A stretch of DNA of 64,000 nucleotides, from positions 62,001 through 126,000 of the forward strand of contig NZ_JAASQT010000005.1 in NCBI RefSeq assembly GCF_011761985.1, in the 5' to 3' direction. The notes under the pieces were generated by a model. The model was not told where the DNA came from. It searched no databases and saw nothing but the letters and a program-made list of their open reading frames with translations. This stretch comes from Brevundimonas terrae. Its GTDB lineage: Bacteria > Pseudomonadota > Alphaproteobacteria > Caulobacterales > Caulobacteraceae. Positions 1 through 8,900 of the stretch are shown here, one piece after another. Numbering within the stretch: position 1 is the stretch's first letter; the number at the start of each line of letters is the position of its first letter. The position numbers and the translations under genes are program-made.

Positions 1-381
1 TTCCAGCGTCCGCGCCTCGAAGCCGCCCGCCGTGATGCCGCCCGCCTCGGGGCCGATGGCACGGCGCGTGATCTGAAACGCACCCTTGGCTCTCTGGTCG
101 TGAATGACCGCGCTCTGGAAGACCGGATTTCGGCCTTGTCCGATCAGGTCACCCAGTCGGGCGCGGTTCGCACCGCCTATGCCGAACAGTTCATTGTCGG
201 GCGTCGCGACATTCAGGACCTGATCGTCATGGAGAGCGAATATTTCGAGGCCGAGCGCCAGATACTGGAACTGACGGTCGAGCGTCTTCGCAACCAGTAC
301 AGGGCGGCGGCGCAACTGGGGCAACTGGCCGACAGCTTCGTCAGCGGCTCCGGTTCTGGCAGTAATACCGTGGCGCAATAG
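1..381 (+). CDS. TolC-family outer-membrane efflux protein, C-terminal fragment
   Basis: The frame is open from the first base and ends at TAG 379-381, so this is the 3' end of a longer gene cut by the window edge (126 residues seen). The residues are a charged, heptad-like helix followed by a Ser/Gly-rich tail. The segment with 'GRRDIQDLIVMESEYFEAERQ' character resembles the last periplasmic helix of TolC-type proteins, where a conserved G+R/T..DVL.A..... stretch occurs. TolC proteins form the outer-membrane channel of type I secretion. The next gene starts 3 bp downstream and encodes the ABC transporter, which fits a tripartite secretion operon. The family call rests on the helix pattern plus context; the N-terminal part cannot be seen. 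Confidence 0.72.
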   Translation, partial: FQRPRLEAARRDAARLGADGTARDLKRTLGSLVVNDRALEDRISALSDQVTQSGAVRTAYAEQFIVGRRDIQDLIVMESEYFEAERQILELTVERLRNQYRAAAQLGQLADSFVSGSGSGSNTVAQ

Positions 382-383
382 CC

Positions 384-2507
384 ATGACCCGCCCTCTTCC
401 CCCAGAGGTTGATCCACTCAGAGAAGGCCTCAGCCTGCTGGCTGCCGAACTGGGCGTTACCGCCTCGGCGGCCATGCTGGGGGATGGTCTGCCGCTGGAT
501 GATGGCCGCCTGCCACTGGATCAGGTGCGCCGTGCCATGCGTCGTGCGGGGTTGTCGGCGCGGGTGGTGCCGATGCCGCTGGACGATGTGCCCGACGATC
601 TGTTCCCTACCCTGATCCTGTTACGCAATGGCCGCTGTCTGGTGTTTGCCGCCCGCGAGGACGATGTGGCGGTGGTGCTCAGCCCCTTCACCCATGGCGG
701 GGCGCAGAAAGTCTCCATGGAGAAACTGCGGGCGGCCTATGCAGGCGACATGGTGTTTGCCCGCCCCGTCTATAATGGCGACACCCGCGCCGGGGGCTAT
801 GCCCAACCCAGGAAACGCCACTGGCTAAAATCGACCGTCATCGAGGCGTGGCCAGCCTTTATCGAGGTCGGGGCCGCAGCGATCTTTGCCAACCTTCTGG
901 CGGTCGCCTCTTCGCTGTTTGTCATGCAGGTCTATGACCGCGTGGTGCCGACCTCCAACTTCCCGACCCTGTGGGTGCTGACCACGGGCGTGGTGGTGGC
1001 GATACTGGCCGAACTGTTGCTGCGAACCTTGCGCTCGCACCTGCTGGAGGCCACCGGCAAGACGCTGGACCTGAAACTGTCCTCGCGCCTGTTTGAACAG
1101 GTCATGTCAGTGCGTCTGTCGGCCAAGCCCGCCTCGACCGGCGCCTTTGCCAGTCAGGTCAAAGAGTTCGAGACAGTACGCGAGTTCTTCACCGCCTCGA
1201 CCGTCGCCGCCATCAGCGATGCGCCCTTCATCATCTTCTTCATCACCATCATCGCCATTCTGGGCGGCCCCGTGGCCATCGCGCCTCTGGTCGGCGTGAT
1301 TGTCATGCTGGTTCCGGCCCTGCTGCTACAGGGCAAGATGGCCGAACTGTCGCGGGCCAATCTGCGCGAAGGGGCGGTCAAGCACGGCCTGCTGCTGGAA
1401 ACCGTCGACAATCTGGAAGGCCTGAAAGCCGCGCGTGGCGAAGGCCGCAATCTACGCCTGTGGGAAGTGCTGTCCAACCAGCTGGCCGATAGCGGGCTGA
1501 AAAACCGCAACCTGTCCACGGCCATTGCGTCGCTGGGATCGTCGGTCCAGCAACTGACCTATGTCGGGGCGGTGGTCATTGGCGTCCATCAGATCGCGGC
1601 GGGCAATATGACCATGGGTGCCTTGGTGGCCTGTTCGCTTCTGGTGTCGCGCGCGGTGTCACCCACGGCCCAGTTCACAGGCATCATGTCGCGCTGGCAG
1701 CATGTGAAGGTGGCGCTGGAAGGGCTGGACCAGTTGATGCAGGCACCAACCGAGCGCCCGCAGGAACGCCAGTTCACCCGCAAAAGCGACCTTGTCGGCG
1801 ACTATCAGCTTCAGGATGTCGAGGTGCGTTTGTCACCCGATGGCCCGCCGGTACTGACCCTGCCCAAGCTGAAAATCAGGGCGGGCGAAAAGATCGCCCT
1901 CATCGGCGGCAATGGCGCGGGCAAGTCCACCCTGTTGCGGCTTCTCTCGGGCCTTGGCGATGTAACAGCAGGCAGCGTGCTGCTGGACGATGTCAGCCTG
2001 CTGCAAATCGAGCCGGCGGATCGTCGCCACGCCATCGGCTTCCTGCCGCAGGATGCGGTGTTGTTCCACGGCACCTTGCGTGAAAACCTGACACTGGACG
2101 GTGGCCGCCATACGGATGCGGAACTGATCGACGCGCTGGATGCGGTGGGTCTTGGCACCTATGTCCGCGCCCACCCGCAGGGGCTGGACCTGCAACTGGT
2201 CGGACGCGGCAGTGTCTCGGGCGGCCAGCGTCAGGCCATCGCCATGGCCCGCCTGATCCTTCAGGACCCGCGCATTGTCCTGATGGACGAGCCGACCGCC
2301 GCCTATGACCAGAATAACGAACGCCGCCTGATCGAATATCTGGCGAACTGGCTGGAAGGCCGCACGGTCGTCATCGCCACCCATCGCCGCACGGTCTTCG
2401 CCCTGACCGACCGCGTCATTGCCCTGTCGAACGGCAAGGTGGTGGGCGATGGTCCGGCACGTGCGAGTGCGCCGGTCAGAAACTTGCGGAGCGTGGCCAA
2501 TGTCTGA
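384..2507 (+). CDS. Type I secretion ABC transporter/permease, LapB-like
   Basis: This 707-residue protein is a fused permease/ATPase. Residues 1 to about 140 look like a C39 peptidase-like domain with no cysteine at the catalytic position, as in transporters of RTX adhesins (LapB type), where the domain binds substrate instead of cutting it. Transmembrane helices follow at about 150-430. The ATPase carries Walker A GGNGAGKST (508-516), signature VSGGQ (611-615) and Walker B LMDEP (about 633-637). It should energise export of the giant adhesin encoded at 5946. It starts 3 bp after the TolC-like gene, and its stop overlaps the adaptor start by 8 bp (ATGTCTGA), so translation is probably coupled. 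The role is inferred from family and neighbours. Confidence 0.93.
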   Translation: MTRPLPPEVDPLREGLSLLAAELGVTASAAMLGDGLPLDDGRLPLDQVRRAMRRAGLSARVVPMPLDDVPDDLFPTLILLRNGRCLVFAAREDDVAVVLSPFTHGGAQKVSMEKLRAAYAGDMVFARPVYNGDTRAGGYAQPRKRHWLKSTVIEAWPAFIEVGAAAIFANLLAVASSLFVMQVYDRVVPTSNFPTLWVLTTGVVVAILAELLLRTLRSHLLEATGKTLDLKLSSRLFEQVMSVRLSAKPASTGAFASQVKEFETVREFFTASTVAAISDAPFIIFFITIIAILGGPVAIAPLVGVIVMLVPALLLQGKMAELSRANLREGAVKHGLLLETVDNLEGLKAARGEGRNLRLWEVLSNQLADSGLKNRNLSTAIASLGSSVQQLTYVGAVVIGVHQIAAGNMTMGALVACSLLVSRAVSPTAQFTGIMSRWQHVKVALEGLDQLMQAPTERPQERQFTRKSDLVGDYQLQDVEVRLSPDGPPVLTLPKLKIRAGEKIALIGGNGAGKSTLLRLLSGLGDVTAGSVLLDDVSLLQIEPADRRHAIGFLPQDAVLFHGTLRENLTLDGGRHTDAELIDALDAVGLGTYVRAHPQGLDLQLVGRGSVSGGQRQAIAMARLILQDPRIVLMDEPTAAYDQNNERRLIEYLANWLEGRTVVIATHRRTVFALTDRVIALSNGKVVGDGPARASAPVRNLRSVANV

Positions 2508-3687
2508 CCGCAGCATTGAACGCCAGATCCGCCGCGCCCTGGCCGATACCCGCGAAGGCGCAGCCCATCCGCTGGCCCGCCCCATCCTGTGGGCCTGTGT
2601 CGGCGTGGTAGCGGCCTTTATCATCTGGGCCGCATGGGCCAAGGTGGACGAGGTCGCACGCGGCGAGGGCAAGGTGGTCCCCAATAGCCGCGTTCAGGTG
2701 ATCCAGAGCCTTGAGGGCGGCATCCTTGCCGAAATGCTGGTGCGCGAGGGGCAGGTGGTCGATGCCGGTCAGCCTCTGGCCCAGTTGGACGATACCCGCT
2801 TCACCACGGCCGCCAAGGAAACCGCCTCTCAGGTCAAGGCCCTGACGGCGGCGATTGCGCGTCTGGAGGCCGAGGTTCTGGGGGCCACCACCATCACCTT
2901 CCCCGATGCCATTCCTGCCGGTGATCCGGTGATCGCCTCCGAGCAGGCCCTGTTCCGCGCCCGTCGCCAGAACCTGAATGCGACACTGGCCGCGCTGTCG
3001 TCCGAAACCGGTTATGCCCAGCGCCAGCTCAACATCGTCACGCCTCTGGCCGAGCGCGGTGTGGTCAGCGAGGTCGAGGGCCTGCGTTTGGGCAAGGATA
3101 TTGCCGCCCTGACCGGTCGCCAGACCGAGGTGCGCAACACCTATATGCAGGAAGCCTATGCCGAGCTGGCCAATAAAAAGGCCGAACTGGCCGCCCAGTC
3201 GGAAATCCTCAACCAGCGCCGCGACCAGCTTCAGCGCACACGCCTGACCGCCCCCGTACGCGCCCGCGTCAACGAGATACTCGTGACCACGCGCGGCGGC
3301 GTCGTGCAGCCGGGCGAGGCCATCATGCAACTGACCCCCGTGGACGATCAGTTGTTGGTCGAGGCCCGCGTCCAGCCCCGCGATGTTGCCTTTATCCGCG
3401 AGGGTATGCCCGCCAGCGTCAAGATCAGCGCCTATGATTTCACCATCTATGGCGACCTGCCCGGACGGGTGGAACAGATCAGCGAGGACACGCTGGAAGA
3501 GGACACCCCGCGCGGCAAGATGGCCTATTACAGCGTCCTGATCCGCACCGACCGCGCATGGCTGGAAAAGAACGGCCAGCGCCTACCGATCCGCCCCGGC
3601 ATGGTGGCGCAGGTGGACATCCAGTCGGGCGAGCGCAGTGTGCTCAGCTACCTTCTCAAACCTCTGTTGAAAGCCCGTCTAACCTAG
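2500..3687 (+). CDS. HlyD-family periplasmic adaptor subunit, LapC-like
   Basis: The protein has 395 residues. An in-frame start exists upstream at 2419, but ATG 2500 is preferred because it overlaps the ABC transporter stop and gives the normal membrane-fusion-protein layout. A short cytoplasmic N-terminus is followed by one membrane helix (about residues 30-48) and a lipoyl/barrel-sandwich half with 'VIQSLEGGILAEMLVREGQVV'-type sequence. A long coiled-coil hairpin (about 100-260) and a second beta-barrel half complete it. HlyD proteins link the inner-membrane ABC transporter to the TolC channel. TolC-like, ABC and HlyD genes are contiguous, forming a complete type I secretion set. Confidence 0.93.
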   Translation: MSDRSIERQIRRALADTREGAAHPLARPILWACVGVVAAFIIWAAWAKVDEVARGEGKVVPNSRVQVIQSLEGGILAEMLVREGQVVDAGQPLAQLDDTRFTTAAKETASQVKALTAAIARLEAEVLGATTITFPDAIPAGDPVIASEQALFRARRQNLNATLAALSSETGYAQRQLNIVTPLAERGVVSEVEGLRLGKDIAALTGRQTEVRNTYMQEAYAELANKKAELAAQSEILNQRRDQLQRTRLTAPVRARVNEILVTTRGGVVQPGEAIMQLTPVDDQLLVEARVQPRDVAFIREGMPASVKISAYDFTIYGDLPGRVEQISEDTLEEDTPRGKMAYYSVLIRTDRAWLEKNGQRLPIRPGMVAQVDIQSGERSVLSYLLKPLLKARLT

Positions 3688-3713
3688 GCCGTCTGGCCTG
3701 ACAGTGAACCAGT

Positions 3714-5615
3714 ATGTCTGACAAAGCTTTGCCATCTGCCCGCAAGGGGCCGCCCAAGACGGAGCGTCTTCCGGTCGCTTCTGTGCGCCCCGATCTGTTG
3801 CACCAACGGCAGGGCCTGCGTGAACTGGCCAGCGAGCTTAGCCGGCATATCCGCCCCGAAGACTATACAGACGCCTATCCCGAGGCGGGCCAACTTCAGG
3901 CGGTGCTGCGCTTCCTGCTGCCGTCGCCCCTGCCGATGGCTCTGATGTGGGGCGAGGACGAGCGGCTCTATTTCAATGCTGCCTTTGCCGCACTGCCGGG
4001 TATGGGGCACGTGTCTTTCGGCGCGATCCTGTCCAAGGCTTCACCCTTGCGCGACTGGTGGCGCAAATCCGCTCAGGGCGCGTGCGAGATTGCCCTGAGC
4101 GACCAGAAGGACGCAGACAGGGCAGACGCAGACAAGACGGATGCAGGCCCCCCGCAAAGCTACTGGTCCGTGCACTGCTGGACCTTTTCAGACGATGCCC
4201 ATCCGGTAAATGTGCTGACCCTGTTGCCGCAAACCCGTCGGGTACTGGCCGAACAGGCCCTGCGCGCCAGCGAGGAAACGCTGGCCACCCTGATGGACCA
4301 GACGCCGCGTCTGTTGTGGCGCTGTACCCCCGACGGCGTCAGTGTCTGGGCGAACAAGCGGGCGCGCGATTATCAGGGGCTCGCCCCCGATCAAACGGGT
4401 TGCTGGGCCGATGTTCTGGACACGCATGACAATCTGCGTCTGGAACGGGCCTTTGCCGAGCATCAACAGGACCGTCAGGGATTTGCCCTGCACGTCCCCC
4501 TCAAGGGCGGTGATGCAAGGGCGCGTGTTCACCGGCTGCGTTTCAGCCCGATCTTCGATGCAGAGGGGCGGATCGGGGCATGGGCCGGATCGGGTCTGGA
4601 GATTGACGACTGGCACAGTGGCTGGGAGGCGATGCGCCCGCCCTTCGATCTGGTGCCGGGCCGTCACGATGTGATCTGGACCATGGGGGTGGGGGAGCGC
4701 ACGATCCGTCCTCTGGACCCGCAAACGCGACAGGACTGGGGTCCGGTGCTGGAGGGCCAGCCGCTATCATGGCACGAATGGTGTGCCGCCATCCTGCCCG
4801 AAGAACGCGAACTGGCTCTGGCCATTCCCGAAAGGGTCCGCGCCGGAGAAATGGTGCAGGTCACACTGGGGCTGGCTGTCCCGTCGGAAACCTATCAGGC
4901 CGTGGCGCTCTATGTGTTTCCGGTTGATCCCGGCGCACAGGATGGTGGCCGCATCGGCGGCATGTTCCGCCCCGTGCGCCACAGGGTCGAACAGCGCGCC
5001 TATTGGGTGCGTATCGGCGGTCCCGACCTGCACGGTTTCGAGGAACAACGCGCGGCCCTGCTGCTCGATCAGGTGCGGCTGCTCCAGTTCGACGAACCGG
5101 CCACCTTCGTCGCTGTCTCGCGCGACCTGCAACCGGGGGCCGTGATTTTTCAGGCCCCGAACGAGCCACAGCGCCTGTTTGAAATCCTCGAAGAGCTGAA
5201 TTTGTCGGCCCGCGAAGTGCCGTGGCTGGTCACCGGCACGCAGGCCTATCCTTTGGAAGCCATCGTGCGCCTGATGCGTATGGGGGCCGGTGATGTCCTG
5301 TCGGCCAGTACGGGGCCGCGCATTGTCACCGAGGCCATCCGCACCGTCGTCTCCAAAGTCCGTCACAAGGCACCGCCCGTACCCGAAATGGTGGTCGATA
5401 ACGGGGTACAGGACAGGTTGTCGGAACTGAGCGAACGCGAGCGTCAGGTGCTGGACGGCCTGCTGGCGGGCGGCACCAACAAGACGATTGCCCTGCAACT
5501 GAAGCTCAGCCCGCGCACGGTCGAGGCCCACAGGGCACGCCTGATGGATCGTCTCAGTGCCAAATCGCTTGCGGACCTGCTGCGCGTGGCATCAGAGGCC
5601 GGCCCCGCCGCGTAA
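3714..5615 (+). CDS. LuxR/FixJ-type transcription regulator with PAS-like and pseudo-receiver regions
   Basis: The 633-residue protein ends in a LuxR-type helix-turn-helix at about 565-625 (motif SERERQVLDGLLAGG, then NKTIA and SPRTVEAHR). At least two PAS-like segments precede it: one around residues 60-150, and one from about 187 beginning with an SEETLATLMDQ-type helix. Residues about 453-549 look like a response-regulator receiver fold (alternating hydrophobic strands, FEILEELN, VPWLVTGTQ, MGAGDVLSAS), but I see no canonical phospho-acceptor aspartate context, so it is probably a pseudo-receiver. No kinase catalytic motifs are visible. The gene lies between the secretion genes and the adhesin, so it is a likely regulator of adhesin expression. 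That role is inferred from position. Confidence 0.82.
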   Translation: MSDKALPSARKGPPKTERLPVASVRPDLLHQRQGLRELASELSRHIRPEDYTDAYPEAGQLQAVLRFLLPSPLPMALMWGEDERLYFNAAFAALPGMGHVSFGAILSKASPLRDWWRKSAQGACEIALSDQKDADRADADKTDAGPPQSYWSVHCWTFSDDAHPVNVLTLLPQTRRVLAEQALRASEETLATLMDQTPRLLWRCTPDGVSVWANKRARDYQGLAPDQTGCWADVLDTHDNLRLERAFAEHQQDRQGFALHVPLKGGDARARVHRLRFSPIFDAEGRIGAWAGSGLEIDDWHSGWEAMRPPFDLVPGRHDVIWTMGVGERTIRPLDPQTRQDWGPVLEGQPLSWHEWCAAILPEERELALAIPERVRAGEMVQVTLGLAVPSETYQAVALYVFPVDPGAQDGGRIGGMFRPVRHRVEQRAYWVRIGGPDLHGFEEQRAALLLDQVRLLQFDEPATFVAVSRDLQPGAVIFQAPNEPQRLFEILEELNLSAREVPWLVTGTQAYPLEAIVRLMRMGAGDVLSASTGPRIVTEAIRTVVSKVRHKAPPVPEMVVDNGVQDRLSELSERERQVLDGLLAGGTNKTIALQLKLSPRTVEAHRARLMDRLSAKSLADLLRVASEAGPAA

Positions 5616-5945
5616 AATGCGGTGTGTTCCCGTTCGCGTCATAAAAATCACAGTGGCAAAAGGCCGCCCCCAAGCACATCCCGCGGACCGTTTCAGGCCC
5701 TAAAGGCGTGAGGGCACGGTCTTAAAGTGTCAAAAATGTGCTTAGAAATGATGCGCTTACGGCAGAGCTGAAATGCCGCCTCAAGCACAGCTTTCCGGTG
5801 GCGTTGGGCCATAAATATCCAAGTTTTCAATGCTTAGGGAGATGTACCTAGTAGTTGTACGCAGCAACGTATCGCCGTTCCGTAAGCTTTATCGGTCTAG
5901 CTGGCCTGCAATAAGGCCGATTTTAGACTGTTGATGGAGCGTTCG
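5616..5945. other. Adhesin upstream intergenic region
   Basis: A 330-bp stretch without a convincing gene separates the regulator from the adhesin. It is less G+C-rich than its surroundings in the second half. It contains a 17-bp element, GTAC-N9-GTAC, at 5844-5860 and a short GGCC-N8-GGCC hairpin around 5904-5919. It ends with the adhesin ribosome-binding site GGAG at 5936-5939. A promoter for the adhesin most likely lies here, but no sigma-70 boxes are clear enough to call. Confidence 0.6.
5844..5860. promoter_or_regulatory. Candidate LuxR/FixJ-type operator upstream of the adhesin gene
   Basis: The sequence GTACCTAGTAGTTGTAC has self-complementary GTAC ends around a 9-bp core with CTAGTAGTT. 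The core resembles the TACGTAGTT-type half sites bound by FixJ-family regulators. It lies about 85 bp before the adhesin start and 229 bp after the LuxR-type gene. Binding is an inference. Confidence 0.35.
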
Positions 5946-8900
5946 ATGCAGACCCCCACTGCGAAACCCATGACCGTGGAAGCCAAGCTGGCCACCGCAA
6001 CCCAGCCCGTATCCCAAGCGGCGACAATTGAAGGCATCGGTCGCATCGACGTCGCGTCTGCCGAGAAAATCTATCTGCGTATGTATGCGGGTACCGTCTC
6101 CAATATGGTGCGTGACGGTGCGGATCTGGTCGTGGTCGGGCCGGACGGGGAGGTTATTCGCCTCGTCGGTTTCTATGAAGGCTCCGAACCGCGCCAGCTT
6201 CTGCTGATGGATGATCAAGGCGGTCTGGTGATGATGGAAACATCACGCGCCATCACCGATGGTCCGATGCCGGTCTATTCGACGGGCGTGCTGGAACCGT
6301 CACCGTTCGAGGGCCTGACCCATGGCGAGGGCGACGGCCTCATGGGCGCTCTGGCCGGTGGTGGCGTTGGCGCGGCCATGGCCGTGATTGCAGGTCTGGG
6401 GATTGGCGGCGCGGTCTATAGTCTCGTCAATGACGACGACAAGGATCCGACCCTGCCGGAACTGCCGGACACCACAGCCCCTGCCGCGCCGGGCAATCTG
6501 CAATTCAGCCCTGACGGCAGCAAGCTGGGCGGCACGGCCGAAGCCGGTTCGACCATTACGGTCCGTGATCCCTCGGGCAAGATCATCGGCACCGGCACGA
6601 CCGGCAGCGATGGCCGGTTTGAGGTCAGCCTCAGCCCGCCGCTGATCAATAATGAAAAGGTGACGGTCACCGCCACGGATCCGGCAGGCAATGTCTCCGG
6701 CCCGTCGGATGCGACGGCTCCGGACCTGACCCCGCCCGCAGCGGCCACCAATCTGGACGTCAATGATGACGGCACGGTCCTGACCGGCGAGGGCGAACCC
6801 TCCAGCACGGCCAAGGTCTATGCACCGGACGGCACCTTGCTGGGCACGGCGACGGTCGGCGAGGACGGTACGTTCAGCGTCACCTTGCAACCGGCACAGG
6901 TGGATGGCGAAACACTCAAGGTCACGCTGACGGATGCGTCGGACAATGTGTCCCCCGATGCCTCGACCACGGCCCCCGACCTGACCCCCGTGAGCGGCGC
7001 GATTGACGCGCCCGCTCTTGATATTCCCGAAGCGGTTGGCGGCATCGACGACGCCGAAATCGCGGACGGTATCCAGGCGGTTGTGACCTTCGGCAAGGGT
7101 GCCGAGGCCGGTGGCAAGCTGGTGGTGACGATTGATGGCGGTGTCTCGGTCGAGCATGTGCTGACCGCTGCGGATATCGCCGCCGGAAAGGCCACCGTGG
7201 TCCTGCCCGACAATCTGGCCCATGGCAGCTATAATGCCAGTGCCGTCGTGCTGTCCCCCACGGGTGAAAGCTCGCCACCGTCTGCCGGTTTTGCCTTCGA
7301 TGTTGTGCCCGGCGGTATTGTCGGACCGGATGGTGTGGTGGTCAATATTGCCGCCATTGCCGGCGATGACATTGTGAACATTGCCGAGTCGCAAGGCTCG
7401 GTCACTCTGTCGGGCACGGTCGGCAGAGTGGGTGGCTTCAAGCCCGGTGGCACGATCGAGATCGAGGCCAACGGCACCACCTATCGCGGCCAGATCCAGT
7501 CTGACGGCACATGGTCGGTGTCCGTGCGTGGCTCGGACCTGACGGGCGGCACGCTGAGCGCCAAGGCCGATATTGTCGATAATGACGGCGTAGCCCGCGA
7601 GGGTACCGGCACACGCGACTATGCGCTTGATCTGGTGCCGCCTTCGACACAGGCCCCGACATTGGCCATTTCCGGTGCCGATGACGGCGTGGTGACCGGT
7701 GCGGAACTAAACGCCGGACTGGATGCCGAGGTCGGCCTGCCACAGGGTGCCTCTGCCGGTGACATTGTCGTCCTGACCATCACGGTCGGCGGCAATGCGC
7801 AGGAAGTCACCCACACGCTCAGCGCCGCCGACATTACGGCGGGCAAGATCACCATCGCTCTGGGCAGCGATTTTGACGATGGCGACTATGTCGTGACGGC
7901 CGAACTGCGCGATCCGGCGGGCAATCCGTCGCCATCGGCCAGTGCCGGTTTTGAAATCGACGCCGTGGCGCTGGATGTCGGCGCTTCGATTGCGGCTGTC
8001 AGCGAAGTGGACGCCTCCGTCGCTGCGGTTGGCCAGATTGCCATTACCGATGCCACGGCCAATGCCACCATCACCCTCAGCGGTCCTACCACGAGCTTCA
8101 CCTCGCGCGGCGAAGCCATCAACTGGCAAACCGCAGGCAATGGTGATCTGATCGGTGTCGCCGGTGGCCGCACCGTCCTGACCGTATCGATCGCGGCGGA
8201 TGGCAGCTATAGCGTGAAACTGGCGGACGGCATCGACCATCCGGTCGGATCGATCAGCATCGCTCTGCCCATTACGGTGACAGTGACCGATGGCGGCTCG
8301 ACGGCCATCGGCGCGATCAATGTCGATGTCACAGACGGCGTGCCGACCGTGGCCGCACCGATGACATTGTCCCCAACCCAGCCGGGCCTCCTGAGCGGCA
8401 CTCTGGTCACCGATATGGGACTGGATGGCGGCCATATGGAAACTGTCACGGTGGATGGCCTGACCTTTACCTACGCGCCCCAGAGCGGATCGGTGGCTGT
8501 CTCGGGTTCTTCCAGCACGGTCCTGTCACATAGCTTCGAAGGCCAGACCCTGACCGTCACCACCATCCGTGGCGAAACGGTCGAGATCGACATGGCCACC
8601 GGAGCCTATAATGTCACGGTCACGGGCCGCGAGGCTCAACCGGCCGGCAACAACAACCCGTATGCCAGCATGGGCGAGCCGGGCGGCCTTCTGGGTCTGG
8701 TTGATGCCAATGTGCTGGATCTGGTCAAGCTCGAGCAAAACCAGCTCTTCACGGCCTCCGATCTCGACAATAATCTCAAATCTGTTGAACTGAACTACAA
8801 CGCCCTGATTGGTCTGGGTGGCGGCAGATTTGCCTATGACACCAAGCTGGCCGCCGAACTTGGCATCAAGGTCACCGAGCTAAGCTATTCTGGCCTGCCG

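Noticed and set aside
2419..2499. Longer start for the HlyD-like gene
   Set aside because: It would overlap the ABC gene in another frame over 80 bp and adds a non-typical N-terminus. ATG 2500 fits the coupled overlap.
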